In this document: piece by piece, positions 52,100 to 60,861 of the stretch
Layout of the letters: each line of letters starts with the position of its first letter
Position numbering within the stretch: the first letter of the stretch is position 1
Source: Rhizobium leguminosarum
GTDB lineage: Bacteria > Pseudomonadota > Alphaproteobacteria > Rhizobiales > Rhizobiaceae
Direction: 5' to 3'
Length of the DNA: 64,000 nt
NCBI RefSeq assembly: GCF_017876795.1
Contig: NZ_JAGIOR010000003.1
Coordinates: 186,001-250,000 of the forward strand
The notes under the pieces: generated by a model
What the model was told of the DNA's origin: nothing
Seen by the model: only the letters and a program-made list of their open reading frames with translations
Database searches by the model: none
Position numbers and translations under genes: made by a program

Positions 52100-54814
52100 T
52101 TACGATAACAGTTCCTTGAACATCCCGTTTTTCTCGGAAAGTTCCGGATAGTTTCCGGCTTCCGCCAGTCCGCCGCGGTCGAAGAGCAAGATCCGGTCGA
52201 ACACCTCTGCCATCCGGGCATTGGAAAGCACCCAGATGATCGCCGGCCGCTGGCCTTCTTCGTGAAGGTCTTCGACGATGTTGCGGGTGATCTGATCCTG
52301 AACGCGCTGGTCGAGCGCCGACAGCGGCCGATTGAAGATGAAATAGTCCGAGCGCTTCAACAGCGCCCGGGCAAGGTTCAGCTTCTGCCGCTGCACCATC
52401 GTCAACCGTTTGCCGCCGGATCCGACGTCGAATTCGAGCCCGATCGACAGGACATCGTCATAAAGGTCGAGCGCGTCGAAGAGCTCGCCCATGATGCCGC
52501 GGATGCGATCGGAGGCGTCGGCCTGCTGATAGGCGATGCGGCCGAAGAGCACATTGTCCATCAGGCTTGCGGACGGGGTGAAACGCTCGGCGTCGTAGCG
52601 CTCGATCAGCTCGGCGAGATCGGTTGGAATATGCTCGTGGAACTGCTTGCGGGCGCTGACGATCTTGCCCATCAGCTCGTCCGTCAGCAAGCCGAAGCGG
52701 TGGCGCGGCTCGATATAGGCAAAACTCAGCCGGATGATGGCCGAACGTTCCTCGGGCGTCGCATCCTCGAAGCGCCGGCTTTGCAGTTTCTGCAGCAGCG
52801 CCTGGTAGGTCGGAATATCGTCCGCCGTCATGAAGGTCAGCTGCTGGAAGAACGGATGGTCCGGCGGCAGATCGTGGAAGAGTTCTACCGCGTTCTCGGC
52901 AATCTCCAGGCCCATGGCGTAAAGATCGGTGCTGAGGCCGGTTTCGCGAAACAGCTGCTGGAAATAGGGGTGCGCGGCGAGCCGGCGATTGGTCATCAGC
53001 GGCCGCTTCATCGTGCCGAAGAGCAGGTTCTCGCCGACCGTCGCCTGGCCGTTATAGGCGTCAAAATCGAAAGGCACGACGATCGTGTCGAGCCCTTCGT
53101 CGCGCAGCCGGTCCCGGAGCGAGGCACGCAGCGCGACGACGTGATCGCTGACGGCCACATGCACGTCGGTGTTGACGGTCGAACGCAGCGCCAGATCGAG
53201 AATGTCCTGCGAGATCAACACGGCGTCGAGCACCGGGCGGATCGCTTTCAAAAGGTCTTCCGGCCCGCTGGCGCCGGCCGCCTTGTAGTCCACCCAGTCG
53301 CTGTTGAGGTCGAGCGTCGGATTGCCGGCCTTCACCGCTTCGATGGAATGCCATTTATATTCGAGCGCTTCCTGCTCGTCGTAGACAGGGTCGGTCATCG
53401 GCGCGTGCTTGAGGCCGTAGAGCAGATTGCTGGCGAGCGTGCCATGGAAGAAAAAGGTATCGGCCGAGGCATAGGAGATGCGCCGGCCGGTGATCGATTC
53501 CGGCATGTCGAGCAGGTCCTGCCCGTCGATGGTGATGCGGCCGGAATCCGGCCAGACCATGCGTCCGAGCGCTTCGGCGAAGGCTTCCGCGCCGCTGCCG
53601 TTCGGGCCGACGATTGCAACCGTCTCGTTCGGCTTGATCTCGACGGAGACGTGGTCGACCAGACGGGCGCCGCTGTCGTCGGAGAGTGAGAGGTTGGTGA
53701 CGACGAACGCATGCGTCAGCGGGCCCACCGGGACAGTGGCGAGCTCCTGGATGCGGCTGTCGATCAGCGGCTCGACATTGAACTGCTCATAGACCTGCTG
53801 GTACTTCACCTGCACGTCCTGGCGCATCTGGTCCCAGTCGATCAGTTCCTTCAGCGGCCCGGGCAGGTCCTTATAGGCTGATATGACGGCGACGAGCTGG
53901 CCGATGTCGAGCCTGCCCTGCAGCGCCAGGTAGCCGCCGATCGCGTAGAACAGGAAAGGCGTGACCTGGGCAAGGAAGTTGTTGATGAACTTCACCAGGA
54001 ACTTCCACTGGTAAAGGTCGTAGCGGATCGAAAAGATCCGGCCAAGCCGCGAGGCGATGTCGGCGCGTTCGAGATTTGATGTGTCGTTGCCGTGGATCGT
54101 TCCGATGCCGTCGACGATTTCGCCGACACGGCCGGATAGTTCGCGTGCCGTCAGCTGCCGCTGGCGGCCGAGGTCCAGCAGCCGCTTGCGCATGCGGGGG
54201 ATGATGATGGCCTGGACGCCGACGATGCCGGCGGCGATCATGCCGAGCCAGAAATTCTGGACGATGATGAAGGCGAGCGCCGTGATCGCCTGGCCGCCGA
54301 GAAGGGCAGGCGAGACGAAGGCATCACCGGTGAAGCCGCCCATCGGCTCCACCTCGTCCTTGATCATCGTGGCGATCTCGGCCGATTTCACCCGCTTGAA
54401 GTGGATGGGCGGAAAGCGCAGCACCCGGTCGATCAGTTCGAAGCGGATACGGCGCAGCATGCGCTCGCCGAGCCGGCCCTTATAGGTGTTAATGTAGAAT
54501 TTGAAGAGGCCGTTCAGCACCACCAGCGCCAGGAACACCAGGCTGAGGGCCATCAGCATCTGGAAGCGGTTGAGCTGCAAGCCTTGAAAGAATTCGACAT
54601 GGCCGATCAGCGGAATGTCGTAGGCAATGTGCATGAAGGTCTGCCGTGCGCCTGGACCTTCGAAGCCGTCACCCTGGATCGGTCCGTTGACGATCTGCTT
54701 CGGCAGGTCGAAGGACAGGAAGTAGGGCACCATCGAGGCAGCGACGACAGCCAGAATCCACAGCTGCTGCAGCCGCGTGTTCTTCCAGATGTAGCGGGCG
54801 AGGCTTTTTTCCAT
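52100..54814 (-). CDS. ABC-exporter-like protein with degenerate, expanded ATPase domain
   Basis: A 904-residue protein. Residues 1-345 form an exporter-type membrane domain with about six helices. The rest derives from a nucleotide-binding domain but is broken. Walker A is GPNGSGAE (403-410): the lysine and the next Ser/Thr are gone. The signature region is GSGGKRLTMVQRQKLNLARALL (about 798-819). Walker B is YFIFNRPLSALD (824-835), with Asp-Glu replaced by Asn-Arg. About 330 extra residues lie between Walker A and the signature. Three similar segments recur there: GTLASNLLYGL (458), ATVGENLLFGT (591) and ASLMDNVLFGR (749). ATP hydrolysis looks impossible. It follows three glycosyltransferase genes and precedes a cNMP-binding protein. 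Confidence 0.85.
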   Translation of the reverse strand: MEKSLARYIWKNTRLQQLWILAVVAASMVPYFLSFDLPKQIVNGPIQGDGFEGPGARQTFMHIAYDIPLIGHVEFFQGLQLNRFQMLMALSLVFLALVVLNGLFKFYINTYKGRLGERMLRRIRFELIDRVLRFPPIHFKRVKSAEIATMIKDEVEPMGGFTGDAFVSPALLGGQAITALAFIIVQNFWLGMIAAGIVGVQAIIIPRMRKRLLDLGRQRQLTARELSGRVGEIVDGIGTIHGNDTSNLERADIASRLGRIFSIRYDLYQWKFLVKFINNFLAQVTPFLFYAIGGYLALQGRLDIGQLVAVISAYKDLPGPLKELIDWDQMRQDVQVKYQQVYEQFNVEPLIDSRIQELATVPVGPLTHAFVVTNLSLSDDSGARLVDHVSVEIKPNETVAIVGPNGSGAEAFAEALGRMVWPDSGRITIDGQDLLDMPESITGRRISYASADTFFFHGTLASNLLYGLKHAPMTDPVYDEQEALEYKWHSIEAVKAGNPTLDLNSDWVDYKAAGASGPEDLLKAIRPVLDAVLISQDILDLALRSTVNTDVHVAVSDHVVALRASLRDRLRDEGLDTIVVPFDFDAYNGQATVGENLLFGTMKRPLMTNRRLAAHPYFQQLFRETGLSTDLYAMGLEIAENAVELFHDLPPDHPFFQQLTFMTADDIPTYQALLQKLQSRRFEDATPEERSAIIRLSFAYIEPRHRFGLLTDELMGKIVSARKQFHEHIPTDLAELIERYDAERFTPSASLMDNVLFGRIAYQQADASDRIRGIMGELFDALDLYDDVLSIGLEFDVGSGGKRLTMVQRQKLNLARALLKRSDYFIFNRPLSALDQRVQDQITRNIVEDLHEEGQRPAIIWVLSNARMAEVFDRILLFDRGGLAEAGNYPELSEKNGMFKELLS

Positions 54815-54983
54815 GGCTAACCGTCAGCTCGCTGGGAAATTCCGGGGGCCGGGATGGGGAGGAATGTTGAGAACAGGACCATGCAGCCGGACCGCCGATA
54901 TCGCAATGAAAACAAGGCGAAGCGACCGGCTGCAGAAACGCCGATTCTCGCCGGAACATTGCTTATATCACAGGAATTTTGGA

Positions 54984-56129
54984 TTAGGCGAGCGATTCAG
55001 CCAGCATGGAGCGAATGATGCCAGCGGTTTTCTCGGCTCCGTCGAGATCGAGCAATACCGGCCCGCGGCGCGGTGTCGCAAGCGCCTTTTCGACGGCCTC
55101 TTTCACATGGCCCGGGGTCAGTCCCTCTTCCGGCAGAATGCCGGCGAGATCAAGCGCCTGCAGCCGCTCGGCGCGCACAGTCTGCTCCGTCTCGCCGCCG
55201 ACAACGAAGGGGATGAGGATTGCCCGGCATTCGGTGCGCAGCAGATCGCCGACCGTGTTGTAGCCGGCCTGCGAGATCGACACCTTGGCGCCGCGCAGCA
55301 GCGAGGGAAAATCCTTGCGGAAGCGCACCAGCGTCACATTCGCAGGCGCATTCTCTGCCAGCGCGGCGAAATCGGCTTCCGGCAGATTGGGGCCCGATAT
55401 CAGCAGCCAGCGAAGATCGGCGGGCAATAACGCTGCCGCCTCTTTCGCCGCGCCGATCAGCGCGGCGCCGACCGCGCCGCCGCCCGCCGATGCGATGATG
55501 TCGAATGTCTCGGTCGGTCCCGGCGCCGGCGGCGCTGCGACGAGGCCGGTATAACGCAGCCTGTCGGCGATCTCCGCTGTCAGCGGGAAGGTGTCCTCGA
55601 GCCGGACGAAGCTCGGATCGCCGTGGACGAGTACGGCATCGAAATGCGCCTTGATCAGGGCGGCAGTCTCCGCGTCGCGGCCGGCCTTGCGGTTTTCCTG
55701 CAGGATGTCGCGCACCGAGCTCAAGAGTTTCGGCCGGGGTTCGGCCTTGTCGATTGCTGCAAGCAACGGCAGCAGCTCAAAGCGCATCTGCCGCCGGCCG
55801 AAGGGGAAAGCTTCGATGATCACGACATCGGGCCTTGCGGCATGAAAGGCGTCAAGCAGCAGATCCCGGCGGGCATGGAGGAAATCCTCGCCCGCTGGCC
55901 GGCCATCGGCATCGGCGAGGCCGGAGAAACCAGCATTGCTGGCAACGACCGCCGGCAGGGCCACGGTCTTTACGCCTTCGCCCGGGAAACCCGGAACCGG
56001 CAATCCGCCGGTCACGACAGTGACGTCGAAACCGTCCTTGGCGAGCGCACTGGCGATGCGGCTGGCGCGGGCGATATGGCCGATGCCGAGCAGATGCTGG
56101 ACGTAGAAGAAGATACGCGGTGCCGTCAT
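54984..56129 (-). CDS. MurG-like glycosyltransferase (GT-B fold)
   Basis: A 381-residue GT-B type enzyme. The N-terminal QHLLGIGHIARASRIASAL is the acceptor-side glycine loop of MurG-like enzymes. DIIASAGGGAVG and KVSISQAGYNTVGDLLRTECRAILIPFVVGGETEQTVRAERL form the nucleotide-sugar site. It likely adds a sugar to a lipid-linked or cytosolic acceptor. The ATG at 56129 overlaps the preceding stop as ATGA and is preferred to one 15 nt upstream. It is the third glycosyltransferase in the row, 170 nt before the pseudo-ABC gene. Confidence 0.85.
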   Translation of the reverse strand: MTAPRIFFYVQHLLGIGHIARASRIASALAKDGFDVTVVTGGLPVPGFPGEGVKTVALPAVVASNAGFSGLADADGRPAGEDFLHARRDLLLDAFHAARPDVVIIEAFPFGRRQMRFELLPLLAAIDKAEPRPKLLSSVRDILQENRKAGRDAETAALIKAHFDAVLVHGDPSFVRLEDTFPLTAEIADRLRYTGLVAAPPAPGPTETFDIIASAGGGAVGAALIGAAKEAAALLPADLRWLLISGPNLPEADFAALAENAPANVTLVRFRKDFPSLLRGAKVSISQAGYNTVGDLLRTECRAILIPFVVGGETEQTVRAERLQALDLAGILPEEGLTPGHVKEAVEKALATPRRGPVLLDLDGAEKTAGIIRSMLAESLA

Positions 56130-57373
56130 GACGCCTTCTGCCATTCGGCCTCGAACAGGCCGGTGAGCTGTCTGATGCTGGAGTGATAGTCAAAATCTTC
56201 GCGCACCCGCTTTTCGGCGGCGTCGCCGAGGCGCTTGCGCAGGGCCGGGTCGCGGATTGCCGCCTCCAGCGCTTTGGCAAGCAATGCCGGATCCTCCGGC
56301 GGCACCACCAGGCCGTTTTCGCCGTCCGTCAGCAGCTCCGGCACGCCGGATACCGCAGTCGAGAGGCAGACGAGCCGCTGGCTTGAGGCTTCCACCAGCA
56401 CGTTCGGCAGGCCGTCGCGGTCGCCGTTGGCGGCGATCCGGCAGGCGAGCGCGAAGATGTCGGCACGGCGGTAGTGATCGAGCACGTCTTCCTGCGCCAT
56501 GGCGCCCTTCCAGATGATGCGGTCGGCAAGGCCGAGTTCGGCCGCCAGCGCCTTCAGCTTCACAAGCTCCTCGCCGCCGCCGATATGGTCCATGCGCCAA
56601 TGGAGGTCGGCGGGCAGCAGGGCCAGCGCGCGCAGCAGCACGTCGTAGCCCTTCTTTTCGACGGCGCGGCCGACGCTGAGGATGAAGGCGGGATCGGCGG
56701 GATCGCTGCCGGTCCTGTCCGAACGCTCGCCGGCAAAATGGCCGAAACGGGCAAGGTCGAGCCCATGGTAGCTCAAGTGCACCGCATCCTTGCGGGAGGT
56801 CAGCGCACGCATGTGCTCATAGCCCGTCCTGGTGCAGGTGACGGCCCAGCGGGCGCTGCCGAGTTTCTCGTGCAACTCCCAGTCGGGCGACGTCCATATG
56901 TCCTTGGCATGCGCCGAACAGGTCCAGGGCGTGCCGGTGAGGATGCTGGCATACTCCGTCACCGAAGCCGGCGTATGGATGAAATGGGCATGCAGCCACT
57001 CGCCGCCGTCTGGCCATTCGCGTCCCAGCACCAGTGCCTGGCCCAAACGGCGGAAGCGGTTGCGGGAGAGGTCGCGCTTGAGGTCGGCGAGGAAACGTTT
57101 GATCAGCGCCTTGAAGCCGGGTTTGGAAAAACCGGCGACCAGGCCTTTCAGCACGCGGATGGGTTCCTCATGCAGATATTCCGGCAGGTAGACGACCCGC
57201 GCTTTGATCTCGTCATGGACGGGATGGCGCTTCTTGTCGGTCGGCCGGCGCATCGAAATCAAAGTGAGGTCGAAGCCGGCCTTTTCGAGACCGAGCAGCT
57301 CCTGGGCGATGAAGGTCTCCGAAAGGCGGGGATAGCCTTTCAGCACGACGAGGATCTTGCGGCGTGGCGGCAA
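56126..57373 (-). CDS. Family 4-type glycosyltransferase
   Basis: A 415-residue GT-B glycosyltransferase of the GT4 kind. FIAQELLGLEKAGFDLTLISMR opens the acceptor domain. The donor domain has FILSVGRAVEKKGYDVLLRAL and the EX7E-like PNVLVEASSQRLVCLSTAVSGVPELL near the end. It resembles exopolysaccharide or colanic-acid-type transferases, which transfer hexoses from nucleotide sugars. It starts 9 nt after the upstream gene and overlaps the next by 4 nt, so the three transferases form one operon. Confidence 0.9.
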   Translation of the reverse strand: MPPRRKILVVLKGYPRLSETFIAQELLGLEKAGFDLTLISMRRPTDKKRHPVHDEIKARVVYLPEYLHEEPIRVLKGLVAGFSKPGFKALIKRFLADLKRDLSRNRFRRLGQALVLGREWPDGGEWLHAHFIHTPASVTEYASILTGTPWTCSAHAKDIWTSPDWELHEKLGSARWAVTCTRTGYEHMRALTSRKDAVHLSYHGLDLARFGHFAGERSDRTGSDPADPAFILSVGRAVEKKGYDVLLRALALLPADLHWRMDHIGGGEELVKLKALAAELGLADRIIWKGAMAQEDVLDHYRRADIFALACRIAANGDRDGLPNVLVEASSQRLVCLSTAVSGVPELLTDGENGLVVPPEDPALLAKALEAAIRDPALRKRLGDAAEKRVREDFDYHSSIRQLTGLFEAEWQKAS

Positions 57374-57382
57374 GGCGTTGCC

Positions 57383-58591
57383 CTATTCCGCGCCGACGAG
57401 GGAAAGGTGGCTGCCGCGGCCGTCGATCCATCGGCCGACGGTCTGCGAGATGTGGTCGAGCCCCTCGAGATGCATATTGCTGCCGCTCTTTGACGGCGGC
57501 AGGCGGGAGGGCAGGCGCTTCAGAGCCTCGGCCATGATGGTCGGGTCGACGGACTGTTCCGGCAGCAGCATGTCGACGAGGCCGAGTGCGCTTGCCCGTT
57601 GGGCGCGCAGCAACTGTTCCTCGCGCGGCTTGACGCGCGGCACGATGAGGGCCGGCTTGTCGAAGGAGAGGATCTCGCAATAGGTGTTGTAACCGCCCAT
57701 GGCGACGACGCCGGTGGCGCCGTCGATCAGCTCTTCCATGTGGTTGTCGAACTCGATCACCTCGATATACGGGATGGCTTCGCCCTTCTGCACCAGCTTG
57801 GCGCGCTCGGCGGCCGGCATATAGGGTCCGAGCACGACGAGCGCCTTCTGCGTCAGCGTCGGATCGGCCTCGTAGGCGTTCATCACGTCGTGGACGAGAT
57901 CGGAGCCGTCGCCGCCGCCGCCTGTCGTGACCAGAAGGTAATTATCCTTGCGGGCGTTGACCGAGGTCTTGCCCTTGGAGACGCTGCGCTGCAGGAAACC
58001 GACGAAGTCCATCTTCCGGCGCAGGCTGGCCGGCACGTCGAGACCAACAAGCGGATCGTAAAAGTCCGGCGGACCATAGACCCAGACGCTGTCGTAATAT
58101 TGGTCGATCTTCTGCATGATGCCGTTCCTCTTCCACTCGGCCTCGAGCAGATGCGGTGCGTCCATGACTTCGCGCAGGCCGAGCACCAGGACGGTACCGC
58201 GGGCCTTGAGATAGGCCAGTGTATCCTCGACCTCTCCCTTCAGTCCCATCGGCTCCTTGTCGACGATGAAAATATCGGGCTGGAAGGTCTCGGCGGTATG
58301 GCGAATGCTCGATTCGCGCATCTTCAGCGTCTCGTGCAGATCGATATGGCTGGCGAGCGACGTATATTCGCCGTTGCGGAGCTTGATGACGCTCGGGATC
58401 TTCACGAAGTCGACGCGGGCGCGATAGTCGAAGGCGCCGGCGATCGTGGCCCCCGAAATGATCAGGATGTTGAGGCCGCGATAATCCTCGACCAGCGCAT
58501 GGGCAATGGCGCGACAGCGGCGCAGATGGCCGAGACCGAAGGTGTCGTGACTGTACATGAGGATGCGTGCATCTTCGAGACGTCTGGACAT
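57383..58591 (-). CDS. MurG-like glycosyltransferase (GT-B fold), first gene of the cluster
   Basis: A 402-residue protein related to the third gene of the cluster. MYSHDTFGLGHLRRCRAIAHAL is the glycine-rich N-terminal loop. YLLVTTGGGGDGSDLV and GATGVVAMGGYNTYCEILSFDKPALIVPRVKPREEQLLRAQR form the donor site. The ATG at 58591 has AAGGAA in front; the frame is open 14 codons further without a better start. It would be the first gene transcribed. Having two distant MurG-like transferases around a GT4 enzyme suggests a short repeating glycan (inference). Confidence 0.88.
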   Translation of the reverse strand: MSRRLEDARILMYSHDTFGLGHLRRCRAIAHALVEDYRGLNILIISGATIAGAFDYRARVDFVKIPSVIKLRNGEYTSLASHIDLHETLKMRESSIRHTAETFQPDIFIVDKEPMGLKGEVEDTLAYLKARGTVLVLGLREVMDAPHLLEAEWKRNGIMQKIDQYYDSVWVYGPPDFYDPLVGLDVPASLRRKMDFVGFLQRSVSKGKTSVNARKDNYLLVTTGGGGDGSDLVHDVMNAYEADPTLTQKALVVLGPYMPAAERAKLVQKGEAIPYIEVIEFDNHMEELIDGATGVVAMGGYNTYCEILSFDKPALIVPRVKPREEQLLRAQRASALGLVDMLLPEQSVDPTIMAEALKRLPSRLPPSKSGSNMHLEGLDHISQTVGRWIDGRGSHLSLVGAE

Positions 58592-58626
58592 GGGCGTTCC
58601 TTCTGGGGTGAACAACATGCTTAGTA

Positions 58627-58657
58627 CCCCCACCGTCCGGAGGCCAAGAGGTGGGGG
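58627..58657 (-). terminator. Hairpin between the importer and the glycosyltransferase operon
   Basis: An 8-bp stem CCCCCACC/GGTGGGGG with a 15-nt loop sits between the last importer gene (stop at 58688) and the first glycosyltransferase (start 58591). There is no T run, so termination may be partial. Confidence 0.5.
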
Positions 58658-58687
58658 CGGTGCCGTGAAGCGCCGCCGGGTTTTCTG

Positions 58688-59860
58688 CTATTTGTAGGGA
58701 TCTGCCGCATCACGCAAGCCGTCTCCCAGAAAGTTGAACGCCAAAATGACAAGAACAACAGGAATGATCGGATAGAGCAGCCAAGGATAAAAGGCGATGA
58801 CGCTGACGCTTTTTGCCTCGGTCAGCAGGATACCCCAGCTGGTGATCGGCGGGCGAAGGCCGAGGCCAAGGAAGGAGAGCGCGGTCTCGCCGAGGATCAT
58901 GCCGGGGATTGAAATCGTCGCCGAGGCAATGAGATGCGACATGAAACCCGGCACCAGATGCCGGCCGATGATGCGCGGCGTGCTGGCGCCCATCAGCTGT
59001 GCCGCCTGGACGTAATCCTCCTCGCGCAGCGCCAGCAGCTTGGAACGCACGGCACGCGCTAGCCCCGTCCAGTCGATGATGCCGAGGATGACGGTGATAC
59101 CGAAATAGATGACGATCGGGCTCCAGGTCACCGGCATGATCGCCGCCAGCGCCATCCACAGCGGCAGGCTCGGCAGCGATTGCAGCACTTCGATCAAGCG
59201 CTGGACGATGAGATCGAAAATGCCGCCGCGATAACCGGCAAGGCCGCCGATGACGATGCCGAGCACGAAGCTGATCGAAATGCCGATCAGACCGATCGTC
59301 AGCGATATCCGTGCGCCGTAGAGAATGCGCGACAGCACGTCACGGCCGAGCCTATCGGTGCCGAGCAGGAACATCTGCCCGCCGATCGCCGGGCAGACCA
59401 GGTGATAGTTCGAGGCGACACTTCCCCAGAATTTATAGGCATCGCCGCGGCAGAAGAAACGGATCGGCTGCACGTCGTTCGGCCTGTCGGTATAGACGCG
59501 GTGCAGGGTGTCGAGATCCAGCGTCATGCTGCGGCCGTAGACGAACGGACCGACGAAGCTGCCCTTGTCGAAGAAATGGATGCTTTGCGGCGGCGCATGG
59601 ATGAAATCGACGTTGCGCGTGTGCAGGCCGTAGGGCGCCAGGAATTCGACGATCAGGATCATCAGGTAGACGAGGGCGAGAAAGATGCCGGAGATCAAGG
59701 CCAGCTTGTGCTGCTTGAACTTCCACCACATCAGCTGCTTCTGCGAGGCGAGATGGATGCGCGATTGCGCCGCCGTCATGGTCTCGGTCGCCAAGGGGTC
59801 GAAAGGCGCGGTCGAGACGTAATGCGGAAGCGGCGCGCCGGGTGCGGGAAGGGGCGACAT
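58688..59860 (-). CDS. Peptide/oligosaccharide ABC importer, permease 2
   Basis: A 390-residue DppC/OppC-type permease. A long cytoplasmic N-terminus of about 55 residues precedes the first helix, and a large periplasmic loop follows. GTDRLGRDVLSRILYGARISLTIG is the family signature, and the EAA loop reads EEDYVQAAQLMGASTPRIIGRHLVPG. It shares one base with the end of the first permease gene. It closes the importer operon. Confidence 0.93.
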   Translation of the reverse strand: MSPLPAPGAPLPHYVSTAPFDPLATETMTAAQSRIHLASQKQLMWWKFKQHKLALISGIFLALVYLMILIVEFLAPYGLHTRNVDFIHAPPQSIHFFDKGSFVGPFVYGRSMTLDLDTLHRVYTDRPNDVQPIRFFCRGDAYKFWGSVASNYHLVCPAIGGQMFLLGTDRLGRDVLSRILYGARISLTIGLIGISISFVLGIVIGGLAGYRGGIFDLIVQRLIEVLQSLPSLPLWMALAAIMPVTWSPIVIYFGITVILGIIDWTGLARAVRSKLLALREEDYVQAAQLMGASTPRIIGRHLVPGFMSHLIASATISIPGMILGETALSFLGLGLRPPITSWGILLTEAKSVSVIAFYPWLLYPIIPVVLVILAFNFLGDGLRDAADPYK

Positions 59861-60858
59861 TATTTGGTGCTCCTGCCTTGCAGACGGATGCGGGGATCGA
59901 GAAAGCCGAGCGCGATGTCGGAGATCAAAACGCCGATGACGTTGAGGAAGGCCAAAAACATCAGGAAGGAGCCGGCAAGATACATGTCCTGGCTCTGCAG
60001 CGCCTTGATGAGCATCGGTCCCGTCGTCTCCAGCGATAGCACGATCGCGACGATCTCGGCGCCGGAGATGATCGACGGCAGGATCGAGCCGATATCGGCG
60101 ACGAAGAAATTGAGCGCCATGCGCAGCGGATATTTAAGCAGCGCCCGCATCGGATGCAGACCCTTGGCGCGTGCGGTCGTCACATATTGCTTCTGCATCT
60201 CGTCGAGCAGGTTGGCGCGCAGCCGCCGGATCATGCCGGCGGTGCCGGCGGTGCCGACGATGATGACGGGGATCCACAGGTGGGAGAGGATCGACCGCGC
60301 CTTCTCCCAGCTCATCGGCGCCGAGATATATTGCTGGTCCATCAGATGGCCGATCGAGATGCCGAACCAGATATTGGCGAAATACATCAGGATCAGCGCC
60401 AGCATGAAGTTCGGGATGGCGATGCCGAGCAGGCCGAGGAAGGTCAGCCCGTAATCGCTCCAGCTATACTGGTGCGTGGCCGAATAGATGCCGATCGGAA
60501 AGGCGATCAGCCAGGTAAGCAGGATCGTCGTGAAGGAGACGAGGATCGTCAGCCACAGGCGCTCGCCGACCACGTCGGAAACCGGCAGCTGGTATTCGAA
60601 GGAATAGCCGAAATCGCCGTGCAGCATGCCGCCGACCCAGTAGAAATAGCGCACGATCTCCGGCTTGTCGAAGCCGTATTGCTGGCGCATCTCCTCGATT
60701 TCCTGGAGGTTGGCGGTCTCGCCGGAAGCTCGCAGCTCAGCGATCTGGCTCTCGAAGAAGTCGCCCGGCGGCAGCTCGATGATGGTAAAAACCAGCGCTG
60801 AAATGACGAAGAGCGTCGGCACCATGGCGGCGATGCGCCAGAGAATGTATCTGAGCAC
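59860..60858 (-). CDS. Peptide/oligosaccharide ABC importer, permease 1
   Basis: A 332-residue DppB/OppB-type permease. MLRYILWRIAAMVPTLFVISALVFTI is the usual start, and the EAA loop is in VTTARAKGLHPMRALLKYPLR. The GDFGYSFEYQLPVSDVVGERL periplasmic region is typical. The start codon follows the binding-protein stop after 3 nt. Confidence 0.93.
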   Translation of the reverse strand: MLRYILWRIAAMVPTLFVISALVFTIIELPPGDFFESQIAELRASGETANLQEIEEMRQQYGFDKPEIVRYFYWVGGMLHGDFGYSFEYQLPVSDVVGERLWLTILVSFTTILLTWLIAFPIGIYSATHQYSWSDYGLTFLGLLGIAIPNFMLALILMYFANIWFGISIGHLMDQQYISAPMSWEKARSILSHLWIPVIIVGTAGTAGMIRRLRANLLDEMQKQYVTTARAKGLHPMRALLKYPLRMALNFFVADIGSILPSIISGAEIVAIVLSLETTGPMLIKALQSQDMYLAGSFLMFLAFLNVIGVLISDIALGFLDPRIRLQGRSTK

Positions 60859-60861
60859 GCC

